Positions 1 to 9,047 of a DNA stretch of 64,000 nt are shown piece by piece. Position numbers and translations under genes: made by a program. A model generated the notes under the pieces. The model was not told the DNA's origin, ran no database searches, and saw only the letters and a program-made list of their open reading frames with translations. Positions within the stretch are counted from its first letter, which is position 1, and each line of letters begins with the position of its first letter. Source of the stretch: Mycobacterium sp. ITM-2016-00317 (GTDB taxonomy: Bacteria > Actinomycetota > Actinomycetes > Mycobacteriales > Mycobacteriaceae); NCBI RefSeq assembly GCF_002968295.1, contig NZ_CP134399.1:4526001-4590000 (forward strand), given 5' to 3'.

Positions 1-453
1 CCCCGTAGGCCTTGATCAGCCGCGCGGCCTGGATGACGCGGATGCCGCCGTCAGCGGTGCTGCAGGTGACCCGCACGCCGCCGTCGGCTCGTCGGACCGG
101 AAGTCCCAGCCGTAGCGTTCGTCGACCGTCACCCGCTTCCTGATCTCGTCGAGGCAGTGCTGCAGGTGGTCCAGGACCTCGTCCTTGGTGGCCAGGTACG
201 ACGGCGCCCTGCCCAGGGTCCAGGCGATGTTCCCGGCGGTGAACATCGGGTGCGGCTGGTGCAACCGCACATAGGGATACGTGTCGTTCCACATCCCGCC
301 GACCCGGCCACGCCGGTCGACGAGGATGATCTTCTGCCCGCGGCCCAGGTACCGGCCGGCGGCGAACAACGCGTTCAGTCCGGCCAGACCGGCGCCGACG
401 ACGCAGAGGTCGCACGTGTCCGTCTGGGTGCTGTGCTGGTCGGTGACGGACAC
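1..453 (-). pseudogene. flavin-containing monooxygenase, N-terminal part, frameshifted, runs off left edge
   Basis: The start is a GTG at 453-451 preceded by a perfect AAGGAGG ribosome site. The protein opens with a Rossmann FAD-binding motif (VVGAGLAG, about residues 18-25) and an FMO/BVMO-like GGMWNDTYPY stretch, so it should be a flavin monooxygenase or related NAD(P)/FAD oxidoreductase. Around 81-90 the frame breaks: the direct frame ends in a low-quality tail at 16, while the next frame continues sensibly (DGGVRVTCSTADGG then IRVIQAARLIKAYG) to base 1. One missing C after GAGCC would restore it. The gene continues beyond the window. I cannot tell substrate class from the fragment, and I favour a sequencing indel over true decay. 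Confidence 0.7.
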
Positions 454-546
454 GGCGGCCTCCTTCTGCGCGGTGTGTTGTCAGTGTGAGCGCCCGGGCC
501 GGCAAGGGCATAGGTGGTCGACTACCTGATTTCCGCCCGCGCGGGG

Positions 547-978
547 TCAGGGGGTGGCCCTGCGCATCCGGCGCCATCCGAGGTACTGCAGGTCGGCGAA
601 CGCCAGCGTGTAGACACCGGTGGCGAGCACCACCGCCACCCCGGCCGTGGTCAGCGTCCACACATCGGTGAGCACGATCGCCACCGCGGCCACGGTGTAG
701 AGCAGGTTGGCCGCGATCACCACCAGGCCCGCGACATCCAGCTTCGGCAGCGCGGCCAGGCCGTACACCACCACGCCGTAGGCGATGAAGAATGCGGCCA
801 GCGCGTATTCGATGGTCGTTGTGGTGCCCGACAGCTCGGCCAGCCAGCCGGCCAGCGGAAGCGCGGCCAGCCCGGCCACGCCGGTCAGTACCGCGTCGGC
901 GCGCATGCCCAGCCGCAGCAGCGAGTCGGTCGACTCGTGCAGTCGGGCGGAGACCGTGGTGGTCATCGAGTTGGTCAT
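547..978 (-). CDS. small four-helix integral membrane protein, function unknown
   Basis: 143 residues from the ATG at 978, chosen over a longer upstream reading because AAAGGA sits 6 nt before it and the upstream extension is arginine-rich junk. Four hydrophobic segments are visible (roughly residues 25-45, 52-72, 78-98 and 103-123), with short charged ends, so it is an inner-membrane protein. No catalytic motif is visible. It lies downstream of and parallel to the monooxygenase start region but is separated by about 90 bp, so co-transcription is not evident. Could be a DoxX-like or general stress membrane protein; I do not recognise a specific family. Confidence 0.7.
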   Translation of the reverse strand: MTNSMTTTVSARLHESTDSLLRLGMRADAVLTGVAGLAALPLAGWLAELSGTTTTIEYALAAFFIAYGVVVYGLAALPKLDVAGLVVIAANLLYTVAAVAIVLTDVWTLTTAGVAVVLATGVYTLAFADLQYLGWRRMRRATP

Positions 979-1119
979 GGTGAGTCCTTTCCTGGCACTG
1001 TCTCGGAAGTGCGGCCCGCGGTGACGGCGGCCACGTCCTGACGGTGCGCGGAACTCACTGCCAACTCGACCCCGGACGCTGCCAGACACTGCCAACCGCA
1101 GGTCAGCCCTGGTGCCGGG

Positions 1120-2468
1120 TCAGCGTGCGGTGACGACGCTGCTGCGCAGATCGGTGGCGATGACGCGCGCGGCCGTGTTCTGCCAGTTGTGCAGCGACCG
1201 CTGCGGGACCTCGGCGACCAGCCAGTGCCACGCCTGGCGGGCGACCGGATCCAGGCCCGCCGCCGTCGCGTTCTGGGCGTAGGCGCGCACGCCGACCACG
1301 TACGGGAAGTACAGCGCGTTGTAGTGCCGCCACTGCTCGGTGGTGCCGAAGTCCCCGCCGTCGCGCGGTTTGAGCGCGGCGATCCGTTCGGCCAGCAGCG
1401 CCCGCAGTTCGATGGCCCGCTCCAGCGGCTGATCCGGCGCCCCGCGGCGGGCCAGCCGCTCGTCGATGACCGGCAGCGCGGTCAGCGGGCTGGCGACGAG
1501 CTTGGACAGGTCGCCGTAGTGGCCGAGCGCACGACGGGTGACCCGGGCGAAGGTGTCCTCGTCCATCCCGTCCAGCGGGCTGGACGAGCGCAGCGGCAGC
1601 GCAGCCTCGGTGCCGCGCAGCGCCGCCCGGTCGGCGCGCAACGCGGGTGAGCCGGAGAACGCCAGCCGGTCCAGCAGCCCGGCCAGCGGGTCGGCCAGCA
1701 CGTTGATCGCGATCGCGACCGCCAGGCTGGTGAACAGCAGCACCACCAGCGTGGTGTCCGGCCCGCCACGGCCAGACCGATCAGCAGCTGACCGCCGAAC
1801 AGGACCGCGACGACGGCCGTGCCTGCGAACGAGCGCAGCATGTCTTTGCGCAGCGCCTGGCCCTCGTCGAACGCGTCACCGATCGCGACGGCCACACCGA
1901 GCAGCGCGACGTCGACACCGGTGGACGCCAACGCCAGCCAGCTGGGCACCAGGCCCAGCGGGATGATCAGGATCGCGTTGCCGAGCGCGAAGAACAGCGT
2001 GGCCACCACGACGAACCCGACCACCGGCCGGGGCTGCGACCGCCGGGCCGCGGTCTGGATCATCAACCCCAGCGACGGCACCGAGACCGCGGCGAACATC
2101 ACCCAGTGCCCGAGCCGCAGCGGGCCCTCGACGTCACCCGCAAGCGCGGCTCCGGCGAACGCGACGGCCGCGACGCAGCCCACCAGCGCGGCCTCCCCGG
2201 CCCGGCTGCGCCAGGTGTCGCGCGGCCGCGACAGCTCGAGCAGCACCGCGAACCATGCGATGCCGGGCAGCGCGACGAGGTAGATCTCGACGCGGCTGAG
2301 CACCTCGGCGCCGCTGACCACGCGGACGGCGTCGAGTGCCACCACGAGCGCGAAGCTGGTCAACCCGACCGCGGCCAGCACCAGCACGGCCTTGCGCGGA
2401 TTGCGCGCGAGCAGATAAAGCCCCAGCCACCAGCTCAGTGCGAACACCGAGGCCGACAGCGCGAGCAT
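1120..2468 (-). pseudogene. multi-pass membrane protein with soluble C-terminal domain, frameshifted
   Basis: Reconstructed length is about 449 residues. The N-terminal half (start ATG at 2468, one base after the uppS stop, so probably translationally coupled) has seven or eight hydrophobic helices; the C-terminal 200 residues are soluble and alpha-helical. The frame breaks near 1759-1763: the first frame reads GLAVAGRTPRWW, the other resumes as TTLVVLLFTSLAVAIAIN. Restoring one C in GGGCCGG gives a smooth GLAVAGPDTTLVVLL. No enzymatic motif is seen. Located directly downstream of the isoprenyl diphosphate synthase, so a role in envelope lipid handling is possible but only by context. Confidence 0.7.
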
Positions 2469-2469
2469 G

Positions 2470-3267
2470 TCAGCGGCCGAAACGCCGGTGCCGGGCGCTG
2501 TAGTCGCGCAGCGCACGCAGGAAGTCGACCCGCCGGAACTCCGGCCAGTACGCCTCGGTGAACCACATCTCCGAATAGGCGCTCTGCCACAACAGGAATC
2601 CGGACAGCCGCTGCTCCCCCGAGGTGCGGATCACCAGATCGGGGTCGGGCTGGCCGGAGGTGTACAGGTTCTCCGAGATCGCCTCGGCGGTCACGGCTTC
2701 GATCAGGCCCTCGCCGGTGACGCCGTTGGCCATCTCCTTGCTCAGCAGGCCGCGGACCGCGTCGACGATCTCCTGCCGACCGCCGTAGCCGACGGCGACG
2801 TTGACGTGGAAGGACCCGGCAGGGGCGGTGTCACTCGTCGAGGAGACCGCCTCACGCAGCCGGCGCGCCGGCTCCTCCCCGAGCAGCTCCAGATCGCCGA
2901 CGGTGCGCACACTCCAGTGGTTGGCCGGCGCGCAGATCTCCTCGACCACCTCGGTGATGATCTCGATCAGCGCCGCCAGTTCGTCGTCGTCGCGCTGCAG
3001 GTTCTCGGTGGACAGCAGGTACACGGTGGCCAGTTCGATGCCGGCCTCCTGGCACCAGCGCAGCATCTCGGCGATCTTGCCTGCGCCCGCCCGGTAGCCG
3101 AAGCTGACGTCGTCGTGACCCAATTCACGGGCCCACCGCCGGTTGCCGTCGCACAGAACGGCAATATGGCGGGGTAGTTCCGCGCGCGACGCCGTGAGCC
3201 CCTGTCGCAGACGCATCTCGTAGAGCCGGTACATCGGCTCCTTGAGGCGCCGCGGAATAAGGTCCAC
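2470..3267 (-). CDS. uppS: short-chain Z-isoprenyl diphosphate synthase (Rv1086-type)
   Basis: Cis-prenyltransferase that condenses isopentenyl diphosphate with an allylic diphosphate; the M. tuberculosis relative Rv1086 makes (Z,E)-farnesyl diphosphate used for decaprenyl phosphate. Family motifs are all present: DGNRRW at residues 40-45 (Asp40 binds Mg-diphosphate), LSTENLQR, VGYGGRQEIVDA and the C-terminal PDLVIRTSGEQRLSGFLLWQ with the RxSG..R signature. I chose GTG 3267 rather than ATG 3273: it aligns with the Rv1086 N-terminus (VDLIPRRLKEP) and lies 8 nt after a -10 box TAGTCT, a leaderless arrangement. 265 residues, normal for the family. Followed one base later by the membrane-protein gene. 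Confidence 0.92.
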   Translation of the reverse strand: MDLIPRRLKEPMYRLYEMRLRQGLTASRAELPRHIAVLCDGNRRWARELGHDDVSFGYRAGAGKIAEMLRWCQEAGIELATVYLLSTENLQRDDDELAALIEIITEVVEEICAPANHWSVRTVGDLELLGEEPARRLREAVSSTSDTAPAGSFHVNVAVGYGGRQEIVDAVRGLLSKEMANGVTGEGLIEAVTAEAISENLYTSGQPDPDLVIRTSGEQRLSGFLLWQSAYSEMWFTEAYWPEFRRVDFLRALRDYSARHRRFGR

Positions 3268-3275
3268 GATCATTC

Positions 3276-3285
3276 AGACTACTGT
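3276..3285. promoter_or_regulatory. overlapping divergent -10 elements between uppS and hly3
   Basis: The minus strand reads TAGTCT (3281 to 3276), 8 nt before the uppS GTG. The plus strand reads TACTGT (3280-3285), about 40 nt before the hly3 ATG. The two hexamers share two bases, so polymerase could occupy only one promoter at a time. Position and sequence are seen; mutual exclusion is inference. Confidence 0.45.
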
Positions 3286-3324
3286 GGCGCGAGGTGAAAC
3301 CAGCCCACAGCCAGCGGAGGTGAC

Positions 3325-4056
3325 ATGCCCACATCCCTCGAACCGTGGTACACCGCCGATTCCCCGCGGGACCCCGAGGATCTGCCCGAAGCGGTCGCCG
3401 AAGGCGTCGCCCAGTACCTGGGCAAGCCGAGGTTACGGGGCTGGATCCACGTGTATTCGGCGGTCATCGCGGTCATCTGCGGCGCGACGCTCGTCGCGGT
3501 GTCGTGGTCGACGCAGTCCACCAGGGCCGGGATCGCGACGCTCGTCTACACGCTGACGATTGTGGCGATGTTCACCGTCAGCGGGGTCTATCACCGGGTG
3601 AACTGGACCTCGGTCACCGCGCGCAAATGGATGAAGCGCGCCGACCATTCGATGATCTTCCTGTTCATCGCGGGCAGTTACACCCCGTTCGCGCTGCTGG
3701 CGCTGCCCGAACGCGACGGCATGGTGCTGCTGTGGATCGTGTGGGGCGGCGCGCTGGCGGGTGTGGCGCTGAAGATGCTCTGGCCGTCGTCGCCGCGCTG
3801 GCTCGGGGTGCCGCTCTACATCCTGCTGGGCTGGGTCGCGGTGTGGTTCATCGGCCCGATCATGCAGGGCGCCGGGACGGCCGCGGTGGTGCTGCTGATC
3901 GTCGGCGGTGCGCTCTACAGCGTCGGCGGGGTGCTGTACGCACTCAAGTGGCCGAACCCGTGGCCCGCGACGTTCGGGCACCACGAGTTCTTCCACGCCT
4001 GCACCGCAGTCGCGGCGATCTGCCATTACATCGCGATGTGGTTCGCCGTCTACTAG
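3325..4056 (+). CDS. trhA: hemolysin III family (TrhA/PAQR-like) membrane protein
   Basis: 243 residues with seven predicted membrane helices and the HlyIII/PAQR signature residues: SGVYHR near residue 87, RADHSMIF with a conserved Asp-His, and [12 protein letters not shown] near the C-terminus, whose histidines bind metal in this superfamily. Family members are inner-membrane proteins implicated in membrane-fluidity or energetics homeostasis; haemolysis itself is not a safe inference. Counterpart of Rv1085c, and divergent from uppS exactly as in M. tuberculosis. ATG at 3325 has GGAGG upstream. A palindromic repeat follows 12 bp after the stop and may act as its transcript end. Confidence 0.9.
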   Translation: MPTSLEPWYTADSPRDPEDLPEAVAEGVAQYLGKPRLRGWIHVYSAVIAVICGATLVAVSWSTQSTRAGIATLVYTLTIVAMFTVSGVYHRVNWTSVTARKWMKRADHSMIFLFIAGSYTPFALLALPERDGMVLLWIVWGGALAGVALKMLWPSSPRWLGVPLYILLGWVAVWFIGPIMQGAGTAAVVLLIVGGALYSVGGVLYALKWPNPWPATFGHHEFFHACTAVAAICHYIAMWFAVY

Positions 4057-4068
4057 CGTCCCACCCCC

Positions 4069-4128
4069 GCGAGCGTGCGTGTCTGCGGGCAACTCGCCGG
4101 GGAAATGGCCGACTTTGCGCACGCTCGC
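4069..4128. repeat. 60-bp REP-like palindrome after hly3
   Basis: Perfect 11-bp inverted arms, GCGAGCGTGCG at 4069-4079 and CGCACGCTCGC at 4118-4128, enclose a 38-nt loop. The arm ends resemble those of the two 58-bp palindromes at 20176 and 21131 (GCGAG.GTGCG), so the three may belong to one repeat family. No T-run follows on the plus strand, so it is not a classic terminator. Confidence 0.65.
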
Positions 4129-4146
4129 GCCGCGTCGGACGGCAGG

Positions 4147-4515
4147 CTAGAGCTGCGTGATGTTCTGCGGGCCCCAGTAAGCCTTCATCGACGTGATCTG
4201 ACCGTCGCCGTCGAACGCCATCACCTCGATGGGTTCGATGCGCATCGTGCCGCCCACCGTGATCGCGAAGACGAAGGCCGCCTCGTGGCCGCCGGCGCGG
4301 AAGCTCAGCAACTCGGTGGTGATCGCGGCGCCCGCGACGTTCTTGTAGAACCCGGCGATGGCCTGCCGCCCGATGTGCACCTCGCCGCCGCCCACCGGAT
4401 CTTCGAGGGTGGCGTCCTCGGCGTAGAGCGCGGCGACCGCGTCGGCGTCACCGCCGGCGACGGTGTCGAGATAGCGCTGGACAAAACCCTGCAACACATC
4501 CGGCTCGAAACTCAT
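4147..4515 (-). CDS. SnoaL/ketosteroid-isomerase-like (NTF2 fold) protein
   Basis: 122 residues; the whole protein is one NTF2-like domain. The N-terminal helix (VLQGFVQRYLDTVAGGDADAV) followed by AALYAEDATLEDPVGG is the typical steroid delta-isomerase start, with Asp near residue 37 in the position of the family's catalytic base, and the C-terminal strand MKAYWGPQNI is also characteristic. Annotated relatives are called steroid delta-isomerases, but the fold is used for many reactions and the substrate here is not shown. I chose ATG 4515 over the in-frame GTG 4524. It ends its own small unit between the palindrome and the DUF255 gene, whose stop lies 10 bp away, both on the minus strand. Confidence 0.8.
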   Translation of the reverse strand: MSFEPDVLQGFVQRYLDTVAGGDADAVAALYAEDATLEDPVGGGEVHIGRQAIAGFYKNVAGAAITTELLSFRAGGHEAAFVFAITVGGTMRIEPIEVMAFDGDGQITSMKAYWGPQNITQL

Positions 4516-4525
4516 GAGCGGCACG

Positions 4526-6538
4526 CTACACGGAGGGCCTCAGTGCGGTGGCGAGATCCTCGACGGTGGTGACAGGCATGTCACAGACCCGGCCCCGGCA
4601 CACGTAGGCGGCGTCCGCGCCGCCGACGCGAGGCCGGTCCCGCAGCAGCTCAGACGAATTCACCTCACCGCCGATCACGACGGCCCCGCCGGGCGCCAGC
4701 CTGCGCGCGGCGGTCAACAGCGCCGAGTCCGGCCCGCCGGCGACGGCGATCTGGATAGGCCCGCGCACGCCGGCCTCGGCAACGGCGAGCCAGTGTCCGG
4801 CCGAGCGCGCGGCGCGGGTCAGCAGCACGGTGGCCGCGGACAGCGTGGCCTCGGCGGCCACCGAATACCGCTGGGCGGCAGGACCGGCGGCCAGGTGCGC
4901 GGCCAACTGCAGCGCCTCGGCGGTCAGCGACGCACCCGAGGGCGTGGCACCGTCGAGCGGGTCCGACGGGCGGAGCACCAGCTGCTCGGCGTCGTCGGCG
5001 GCGTCGAACCATCGGCCGGGGACGCCGGGATCGGCGAAGTGCTCGAGCGCGAGATCCAGCAGCCGGCACGCGTGGTCCAGCCATTGCTGCTCCGCGGTCG
5101 CCTGGTGCAGCGCCAGCAGCCCGGTGGCCAGCGCGGCGTGATCCTCCAGCACCGCCACGCTGTCGCCGACCACACCGCCGAGGCTGGAGCGCCGGAGCCT
5201 GCCGTCGACCACATGCACCGCGAGTACCCGGCGGGCGCATTCGATTGCGGCGTCGAGGTATTCGGGCCTGTCACACGCGAACGACGCCTCGGTGAGCGCG
5301 GTGATCGCCAGCCCGTTCCACGCGGTCACCACCTTGTCGTCGCGCGCCGGCTGCGGCCTGCCCAGCCTCGCCGAGCGCAGCGCGGCGCGCACACGCTCGA
5401 AGCGGTCCCGGCCGGGATCGGAGTGCCCGGTGCTCGCGGGCAACTGCAGCACTGACGCGCCCGCTTCGAAGGTTCCGGTCTCGGTGACCCCGAAAACCTC
5501 CGCCGCCCAACGCCCGTCGGTTTCACCGAGCACGTCGACGAGTTGCCCAGGCGTCCACACGTAGGTCAGGCCCTCCACCCCGGCGGTGTCGGCGTCCAGC
5601 GCCGAGCAGAACATCCCGTCGGCGCGCAGGTCGTCGATCAGGAATGCCGCGGTCTCTTCGACCACCTTGTGCGCCAGTGGATTTCCGGTGATCCGGGCCC
5701 AGTGCGCGTAGACCCGCAGCAGCTGGGCGTTGTCGTAGAGCATCTTCTCGAAGTGCGGCACCACCCACGCGGCGTCGACGCTGTAGCGGGCGAATCCGCC
5801 GCCGAGCTGGTCGTAGATTCCGCCGCGGGCCATCGCCTCGCAGGTCTGCGACACCGGCGCCAACGACGCGCCGGTGCGTTCGTGGTGACGCAGCAGCGCC
5901 TCGAGCAACGACGACGGCGGAAACTTCGGCGCCCTCCCGAAACCGCCGTTGACGGTGTCGAAGTCGCGCAGCACGGTCGCCACCGCCTCGTCGCACATCT
6001 CGGCGGTGACGGGCGGACCGCCGCCGGGCAGGCCCGCGGCCATCGACCGCAGCTCCCCCGCGATCTTGTCCGACGTCTCCTCCACCTCGGCGCGGCGCGT
6101 GCGCCACGTCTCGGTGACCGCGGCCAGCAGCTGCAGGAAGTTGTCCTTCGGGTAGTAGGTGCCGCAGAAGAACGGGCGCCCGTCAGGGGTCAGGAAGCAA
6201 GTCATCGGCCAGCCGCCCTGGCCGGTCAGCGCCACCGTCGCGTTCATGTACACCGCGTCCAGGTCCGGCCGCTCCTCGCGGTCGACCTTGATGCAGACGA
6301 AGCCGGCGTTCATCGCCGCGGCCACGTCGTCGTCGGCGAAGGATTCGTGGGCCATCACATGGCACCAGTGGCAGGCCGAATAGCCGACCGAAAGCAGGAT
6401 CGGCACGTCGCGTTCGGCAGCCAGCGCCAGCGCGTCCGGTGTCCACTGCTGCCAGTGCACCGGGTTGTCGGCATGCTGCCTCAGGTACGGGCTGGTCGCC
6501 CGCGCCAGGGTGTTCGTCGAGCCGTCAGCTCGAGCCAC
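4526..6538 (-). CDS. thioredoxin-domain DUF255 protein (YyaL/Rv1084-type)
   Basis: 670 residues, matching the usual length of about 670. N-terminal thioredoxin-like DUF255 domain with NPVHWQQW and the CHWCHVM motif (CxxC at residues 56-59), then GGWPMTCFLTPDGRPFF; the rest is an alpha/alpha barrel of the six-hairpin glycosidase type, including KMLYDNAQLLR and DDKVVTAWNGLAI. Family function is unsettled; disulphide chemistry or sugar/polyol epimerase activity has been proposed. I chose GTG 6538, which gives the family-like start ([18 protein letters not shown]) and overlaps the upstream gene by 14 bp, implying an operon with the small membrane protein and mca, as in M. tuberculosis. Confidence 0.88.
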   Translation of the reverse strand: MARADGSTNTLARATSPYLRQHADNPVHWQQWTPDALALAAERDVPILLSVGYSACHWCHVMAHESFADDDVAAAMNAGFVCIKVDREERPDLDAVYMNATVALTGQGGWPMTCFLTPDGRPFFCGTYYPKDNFLQLLAAVTETWRTRRAEVEETSDKIAGELRSMAAGLPGGGPPVTAEMCDEAVATVLRDFDTVNGGFGRAPKFPPSSLLEALLRHHERTGASLAPVSQTCEAMARGGIYDQLGGGFARYSVDAAWVVPHFEKMLYDNAQLLRVYAHWARITGNPLAHKVVEETAAFLIDDLRADGMFCSALDADTAGVEGLTYVWTPGQLVDVLGETDGRWAAEVFGVTETGTFEAGASVLQLPASTGHSDPGRDRFERVRAALRSARLGRPQPARDDKVVTAWNGLAITALTEASFACDRPEYLDAAIECARRVLAVHVVDGRLRRSSLGGVVGDSVAVLEDHAALATGLLALHQATAEQQWLDHACRLLDLALEHFADPGVPGRWFDAADDAEQLVLRPSDPLDGATPSGASLTAEALQLAAHLAAGPAAQRYSVAAEATLSAATVLLTRAARSAGHWLAVAEAGVRGPIQIAVAGGPDSALLTAARRLAPGGAVVIGGEVNSSELLRDRPRVGGADAAYVCRGRVCDMPVTTVEDLATALRPSV

Positions 6539-6851
6539 GTTCCGTCCCGTCGGCCGGGTTCTCGGTCGCCAGGTCGGGGTCGCCGCCGGACTCGCCGTCA
6601 CCCGTCTTGACCTCGCCGGCTTTGCGCTCGCCTGCCGGCTCGTCGCCCTCGGTTTCGGCCGCGCCGAAGGACTTCGGCAGCTTGCGCAGGTGCCGGTTCA
6701 TCGACCACACAAGCAGGAACACCGCGATGAGCAACAGCACCACGATGATCAGCCCGAACGGGCTGGCCTTGCCGAAATCCGGCCCGGTCTGACGCGGCCC
6801 GTCCTGGGCCACCGTCATCAGGTCCATGCCCGTCATGAGCAGGTCATTCAT
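6525..6851 (-). CDS. single-pass membrane protein, Rv1083-type
   Basis: 108 residues: a short N-terminus, one strong transmembrane helix (about residues 32-51, [16 protein letters not shown]), then a charged, Glu/Gly/Lys-rich cytosolic tail starting [14 protein letters not shown] 6851 overlaps the mca stop by 8 bp, and its own stop lies inside the DUF255 gene start, so the three genes are tightly coupled. No function is known to me; the conserved linkage to mca in mycobacteria suggests an accessory role in the same transcript rather than a shared pathway. Confidence 0.82.
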   Translation of the reverse strand: MNDLLMTGMDLMTVAQDGPRQTGPDFGKASPFGLIIVVLLLIAVFLLVWSMNRHLRKLPKSFGAAETEGDEPAGERKAGEVKTGDGESGGDPDLATENPADGTERGSS

Positions 6852-7719
6852 CGCGTCCCTCAATCCCGGCGAACAGGTTGGTCTCGGGCAGTTCCACCGG
6901 CACCCGTGACCTGGCCAACTCGTACTCTTCGGTCGGCCACAACCGCTGCTGCCACTCCATCGGTGTGGTGAAGAAAAAGCTCTTCGGGTCGATCTGCGTG
7001 GCGTGCGCGAGCAGCGCCTCGTCCCGTTGGGCGAAGTACTTGCTGCACTCGATCCGGGTGGTCACCCGCTTGGCCAGGAGATCCTCGTCGGGGTCCCAGC
7101 TCTCCAGCCACTTGCCGAACGGACCTTCCTGCCCGTGCTTGGCGAACTCGTCCTGCAGGACCTGCATGCGCTGCCGCAGGAACCCGTGGTTGTAGTACAG
7201 CTTCGACACGTCCCACGGCCTGCCGGCGTCCGGGTAGAGCAGGTGGTCGCCCGCGGCCTCGTAGGCGGCGACGGACACCTGGTGGCACTTGATGTGGTCC
7301 GGGTGCGGATAGCCGCCGTTCTCGTCATAGGTGGTCATGACGTGCGGCTTGAAGTCCCGGATCACCTTCACCAGCGCCTCGGTGGGCACCTCCAGCGGTT
7401 CCAGCGCGAAGCACCCCTCGGGCAGCGGCGGCAGCGGATCGCCCTCGGGCAACCCGGAGTCGACGAAGCCCAGCCAGTGGTGCTCGACGCCGAGGATCTG
7501 GGCGGCTCTGGCCATCTCGTCGCGGCGGATCTCCGGCATCCGGCCGTGCACCTCCGGCAGGTCCATCGCCGGATTGAGGATGTCGCCGCGTTCCCCACCG
7601 GTCAGCGTCACGACCATGACGCGCACGCCCTCATCGACGTAGCGCGCCATCGTCGCGGCACCCTTGCTGGACTCGTCGTCCGGGTGCGCATGGACGGCCA
7701 TCAACCGCAGTTCGCTCAA
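6844..7719 (-). CDS. mca: mycothiol S-conjugate amidase
   Basis: Cytosolic zinc amidase that cleaves mycothiol-toxin conjugates, releasing a mercapturic acid for export and GlcN-Ins for mycothiol recycling. LmbE-type fold: AHPDDE at residues 11-16 supplies His and Asp zinc ligands, and [13 protein letters not shown] supplies the third histidine. 291 residues against about 288 in M. tuberculosis (Rv1082). The start is a TTG at 7719 ([15 protein letters not shown]), which aligns with the family N-terminus and has AAGGACC upstream; longer readings run into the divergent promoter region. First gene of the mca-membrane protein-DUF255 operon. Confidence 0.95.
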   Translation of the reverse strand: MSELRLMAVHAHPDDESSKGAATMARYVDEGVRVMVVTLTGGERGDILNPAMDLPEVHGRMPEIRRDEMARAAQILGVEHHWLGFVDSGLPEGDPLPPLPEGCFALEPLEVPTEALVKVIRDFKPHVMTTYDENGGYPHPDHIKCHQVSVAAYEAAGDHLLYPDAGRPWDVSKLYYNHGFLRQRMQVLQDEFAKHGQEGPFGKWLESWDPDEDLLAKRVTTRIECSKYFAQRDEALLAHATQIDPKSFFFTTPMEWQQRLWPTEEYELARSRVPVELPETNLFAGIEGRDE

Positions 7720-7785
7720 CCTGGTCCTTCTCAGCTGGTCACCTGCTTGCCCACTCACGCTTCGGTTCAACCACGCGAGTGGCCT

Positions 7786-7791
7786 TATAGT
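7786..7791 (+). promoter_or_regulatory. candidate -10 box for the DUF4307 gene
   Basis: TATAGT in the mca/DUF4307 divergent spacer, about 45 nt before the chosen ATG. No convincing -35 is visible, as is common in mycobacterial promoters. Confidence 0.3.
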
Positions 7792-7836
7792 TCCAGGTCT
7801 AGTAGACCCATCCGACCGACGGGCATGCAAAACGAG

Positions 7837-8255
7837 ATGATCGACCGTCCCACCGAACGCTACGGACGACAGCGGCTCAGCCGGCGTACCCGCCGTTGGG
7901 TCGTCATCGGATTGACGGCGCTCGTGGTGGTCACCGGCATCGCCATCGCCGCCGTCGCGTTCGTCCGCTTCGGCTCCGGCGACGTCAAGGGCGAACTCGC
8001 CGGATATCAGGTGCTCGATCCCCACACCGTCGAGGTCACCGTCAGCGTGACCCGCGACGACCCGTCGCGACCGGTGGTCTGCATCGTGCGCGCCCGGTCT
8101 TACGACGGTGACGAGACGGGCAGGCGCGAGGTGCTGGTGCCGCCGTCGTCGGACAAGACCGTGCAGGTCAAGGCCACCGTCGAGACGAGCCGGCGGTCGT
8201 GGGCGACGTGTACGGGTGCGGCACCGACGTTCCGGGCTACCTGGTCGGAGGCTGA
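7837..8255 (+). pseudogene. DUF4307 membrane protein (Rv1081c-type), frameshifted near 8191
   Basis: Reconstructed at about 140 residues: basic N-terminus ([19 protein letters not shown]), one membrane helix (about residues 23-45) and an extracytoplasmic beta domain with [20 protein letters not shown] and a terminal [14 protein letters not shown]. The two cysteines probably pair outside the membrane. The direct frame goes wrong after VETSRRS, whereas the next frame gives [16 protein letters not shown] then TGA at 8253-8255; restoring one C in AGCCGGCGG joins them. I take this as a sequencing error. Alternative start ATG 7825. Divergent from mca and upstream of greA, as in M. tuberculosis. Confidence 0.72.
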
Positions 8256-8314
8256 CGACCGGCCTGGCGGCCCACCGGCAGCGGCAAAAATCCGACGTTG
8301 GGCTCGCCCGGCGG

Positions 8315-8323
8315 TGCTATGCT
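8315..8323 (+). promoter_or_regulatory. extended -10 promoter of greA
   Basis: TGC-TATGCT, an extended -10, ends 7 nt before the base that starts an 8-bp inverted repeat (ATACACGG 8330-8337 and CCGTGTAT 8350-8357, loop 12). If transcription starts near 8330, the greA leader is about 160 nt and begins with this hairpin. The elements are seen; use is inferred. Confidence 0.45.
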
Positions 8324-8490
8324 GGCCCGATACACGGTTCCTGCTGGGGCCGTGTATTGCTGCATTCTGAGCTCAGAACCGACGCTCGCGATGGCGGCAG
8401 TACACGCAGGAGCTTCCCAGCGCCGTGGCGGAGTTTTCCAATCTTCTGCAGCCGTACAGCGTGGAAGCACACAAACGACAGGAGCAGGAC

Positions 8491-8985
8491 ATGACCGACA
8501 CCCAGGTCACCTGGCTGACCCAAGAGTCCCACGACCGCCTCAAGGGCGAGCTCGACCAGCTGATCGCCAACCGTCCCGTCATCGCCGCCGAGATCAACGA
8601 CCGCCGCGAAGAGGGCGACCTGCGTGAGAACGGCGGCTACCACGCCGCCCGCGAGCAGCAGGGCCAGGAAGAGGCCCGTATCCGTCAGCTGCAGGAGCTG
8701 CTCAACAACGCCAAGGTCGGCGAGGCCCCGAAGCAGTCCGGCATCGCGCTGCCCGGCTCGGTGGTGAAGGTGTACTACGACGACGACGAGAGCGACACCG
8801 AGACCTTCCTGATCGGCACCCGGGAGCAGGGCGTCAGCGACGGCAAACTCGAGGTGTACTCGCCGAATTCGCCGCTCGGCGGCGCGCTGCTCGACGCGAA
8901 GGTCGGCGAATCACGCTCCTACACCGTGCCCAGCGGCAACACCGTCAAGGTGACCCTGGTCAGCGCCGAGCCGTATCACGGCTGA
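8491..8985 (+). CDS. greA: transcription elongation factor GreA
   Basis: 164 residues, the standard length. It binds in the RNA polymerase secondary channel and stimulates cleavage of backtracked RNA. N-terminal coiled coil (residues about 5-80) carries [22 protein letters not shown], with the acidic tip residues (EEGD, E) that coordinate catalytic Mg; the C-terminal FKBP-like domain contains [22 protein letters not shown] 8491 follows GGAGCAGG. It is preceded by an unusually long leader and an extended -10 promoter. Relative order to the DUF4307 gene and metB matches M. tuberculosis Rv1080c. Confidence 0.97.
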   Translation: MTDTQVTWLTQESHDRLKGELDQLIANRPVIAAEINDRREEGDLRENGGYHAAREQQGQEEARIRQLQELLNNAKVGEAPKQSGIALPGSVVKVYYDDDESDTETFLIGTREQGVSDGKLEVYSPNSPLGGALLDAKVGESRSYTVPSGNTVKVTLVSAEPYHG

Positions 8986-9035
8986 GCCCGCGGCGGCGGA
9001 TGCCCGGTGACCGGCGCGGCCCGCTGAGGCCGCGT

Positions 9036-9041
9036 TAGTCT
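9036..9041 (+). promoter_or_regulatory. -10 box of leaderless GPP34 transcript
   Basis: TAGTCT, then 6 nt (CCGACG), then the ATG at 9048; no ribosome site precedes the start. The geometry places the transcription start at or next to the A of the ATG. Confidence 0.5.
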
Positions 9042-9047
9042 CCGACG

